A stretch of DNA of 64,000 nucleotides, from the NCBI RefSeq assembly GCF_000423185.1, contig NZ_AUHM01000010.1:124001-188000 (forward strand), read 5' to 3'. Below the pieces are notes generated by a model, which did no database searches, had not been told where the DNA came from, and worked only from the letters and a program-made list of their open reading frames with translations. Positions 63,691 through 64,000 of the stretch are shown here, one piece after another; position 1 is the first letter of the stretch; every line of letters starts with the position of its first letter. This DNA is from Inquilinus limosus DSM 16000 (lineage in GTDB: Bacteria; Pseudomonadota; Alphaproteobacteria; DSM-16000; Inquilinaceae). Position numbers and translations under genes: made by a program.

Positions 63691-64000
63691 CTACCCCACC
63701 AGCGCGTGCCCCAGATCCGCGATCAGGTCCTCGGCCGCCTCGATGCCGACCGACAGGCGCAGCAGGTCGTCCGGAACCGTGCCGTCCTCCTTCTCGATTG
63801 TGGCGCGGTGCTCGATCAGGCTCTCGACCCCGCCCAGCGAGGTGGCGCGGATGAAGATCCGGACCCGGGAGACGGCGCGCAGCGCGGCGTCGCGGCCGCC
63901 GGCCAGGCGCAGCGACAGCATGCCGCCGAAGCCACCCTCCATCTGGCGCGCCGCGACGGCGTGGCCGGGAAAGCCGGGCAGGCCGGGGTAGCAGACCTGC
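63691..64000 (-). CDS. Cystathionine gamma-synthase/beta- or gamma-lyase family PLP enzyme, 3' part (5' end outside the window)
   Basis: The frame is open from the window edge to a stop at 63691. The visible C-terminal ~100 residues carry CYPGLPGFPGHAVAARQMEG, then GFGGMLSLRLAGG and TSLGGVESLIEHRA, and end LRLSVGIEAAEDLIADLGHA. These are diagnostic of the Cys/Met metabolism PLP family (MetB/MetC-type). The N-terminal part with the PLP lysine lies beyond 64000. The exact reaction (gamma-synthase, beta-lyase or gamma-lyase) cannot be told from this part. Confidence 0.9.
   Translation of the reverse strand, partial: QVCYPGLPGFPGHAVAARQMEGGFGGMLSLRLAGGRDAALRAVSRVRIFIRATSLGGVESLIEHRATIEKEDGTVPDDLLRLSVGIEAAEDLIADLGHALVG

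Overview
The window reads as a chromosomal segment of a high-GC (about 70 percent, by eye) alphaproteobacterium, most likely in or near the Rhodospirillales (Azospirillum/Inquilinus/Skermanella-like). The grounds are the gene order rpoZ-rel-lepB-rnc-era-recO-parC, a leucyl-transferase Bpt, TRAP transporters, a Zur-box-controlled AztD-like zinc chaperone, PAS_5-type small proteins and a DUF736 gene. No rRNA, tRNA, insertion sequence, prophage or CRISPR array was recognised.

Layout. 1-4.8 kb: 3' end of bpt, a TRAP transporter whose two permease genes converge on its own solute-binding-protein gene, and bioY. 4.9-15.5 kb: a housekeeping block on the minus strand (parC, recO, era, rnc, lepB, rel, rpoZ, smpB, dapA) interrupted by one plus-strand NYN-domain gene. 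15.5-26 kb: a soluble lytic transglycosylase, a PLP-dependent threonine/serine dehydratase, a small PAS_5-like protein, an odd peptidoglycan-binding-domain protein, a PhoX phosphatase behind a convincing Pho box, a small membrane protein, a candidate small RNA with anti-Shine-Dalgarno loops, and a PEP-carboxylase homologue whose signature residues are changed. 26-37 kb: an RTX-type protein, pepN, cydDC plus a DUF454 gene, and an OmpR/histidine-kinase pair. 37-44 kb: an ArsR-SRPBCC pair behind two identical inverted repeats, then a sugar ABC operon (GH4 glycosidase, binding protein, two permeases, no ATPase) divergent from an AraC regulator. 44-52 kb: an AztD-like gene under a Zur box, a second RTX-type protein, a GH3 glycosidase, a DegP protease, a small membrane peptide and a second PAS_5-like protein. 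52-64 kb: a dimethylglycine dehydrogenase-like enzyme divergent from a 2-hydroxyacid dehydrogenase, HxlR with a divergent flavodoxin-fold reductase, an MltB-type transglycosylase, DUF736, a candidate terminator-ended small RNA, a response regulator / SUOX-fold periplasmic protein / histidine kinase triad, a GNAT acetyltransferase, a PotA-like ATPase and the 3' end of a cystathionine lyase.

The intergenic space carries at least three families of dispersed palindromic repeats. One is a 78-bp element present three times with identical length. The most interesting material is regulatory: two candidate small RNAs (about 22806-22966 and 59011-59122), the Pho and Zur boxes, the duplicated ArsR-side operator, and the atypical two-component triad at 59.2-61.8 kb. 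All calls come from reading the sequence. Family names rest on recognised motifs, and no database search was possible.
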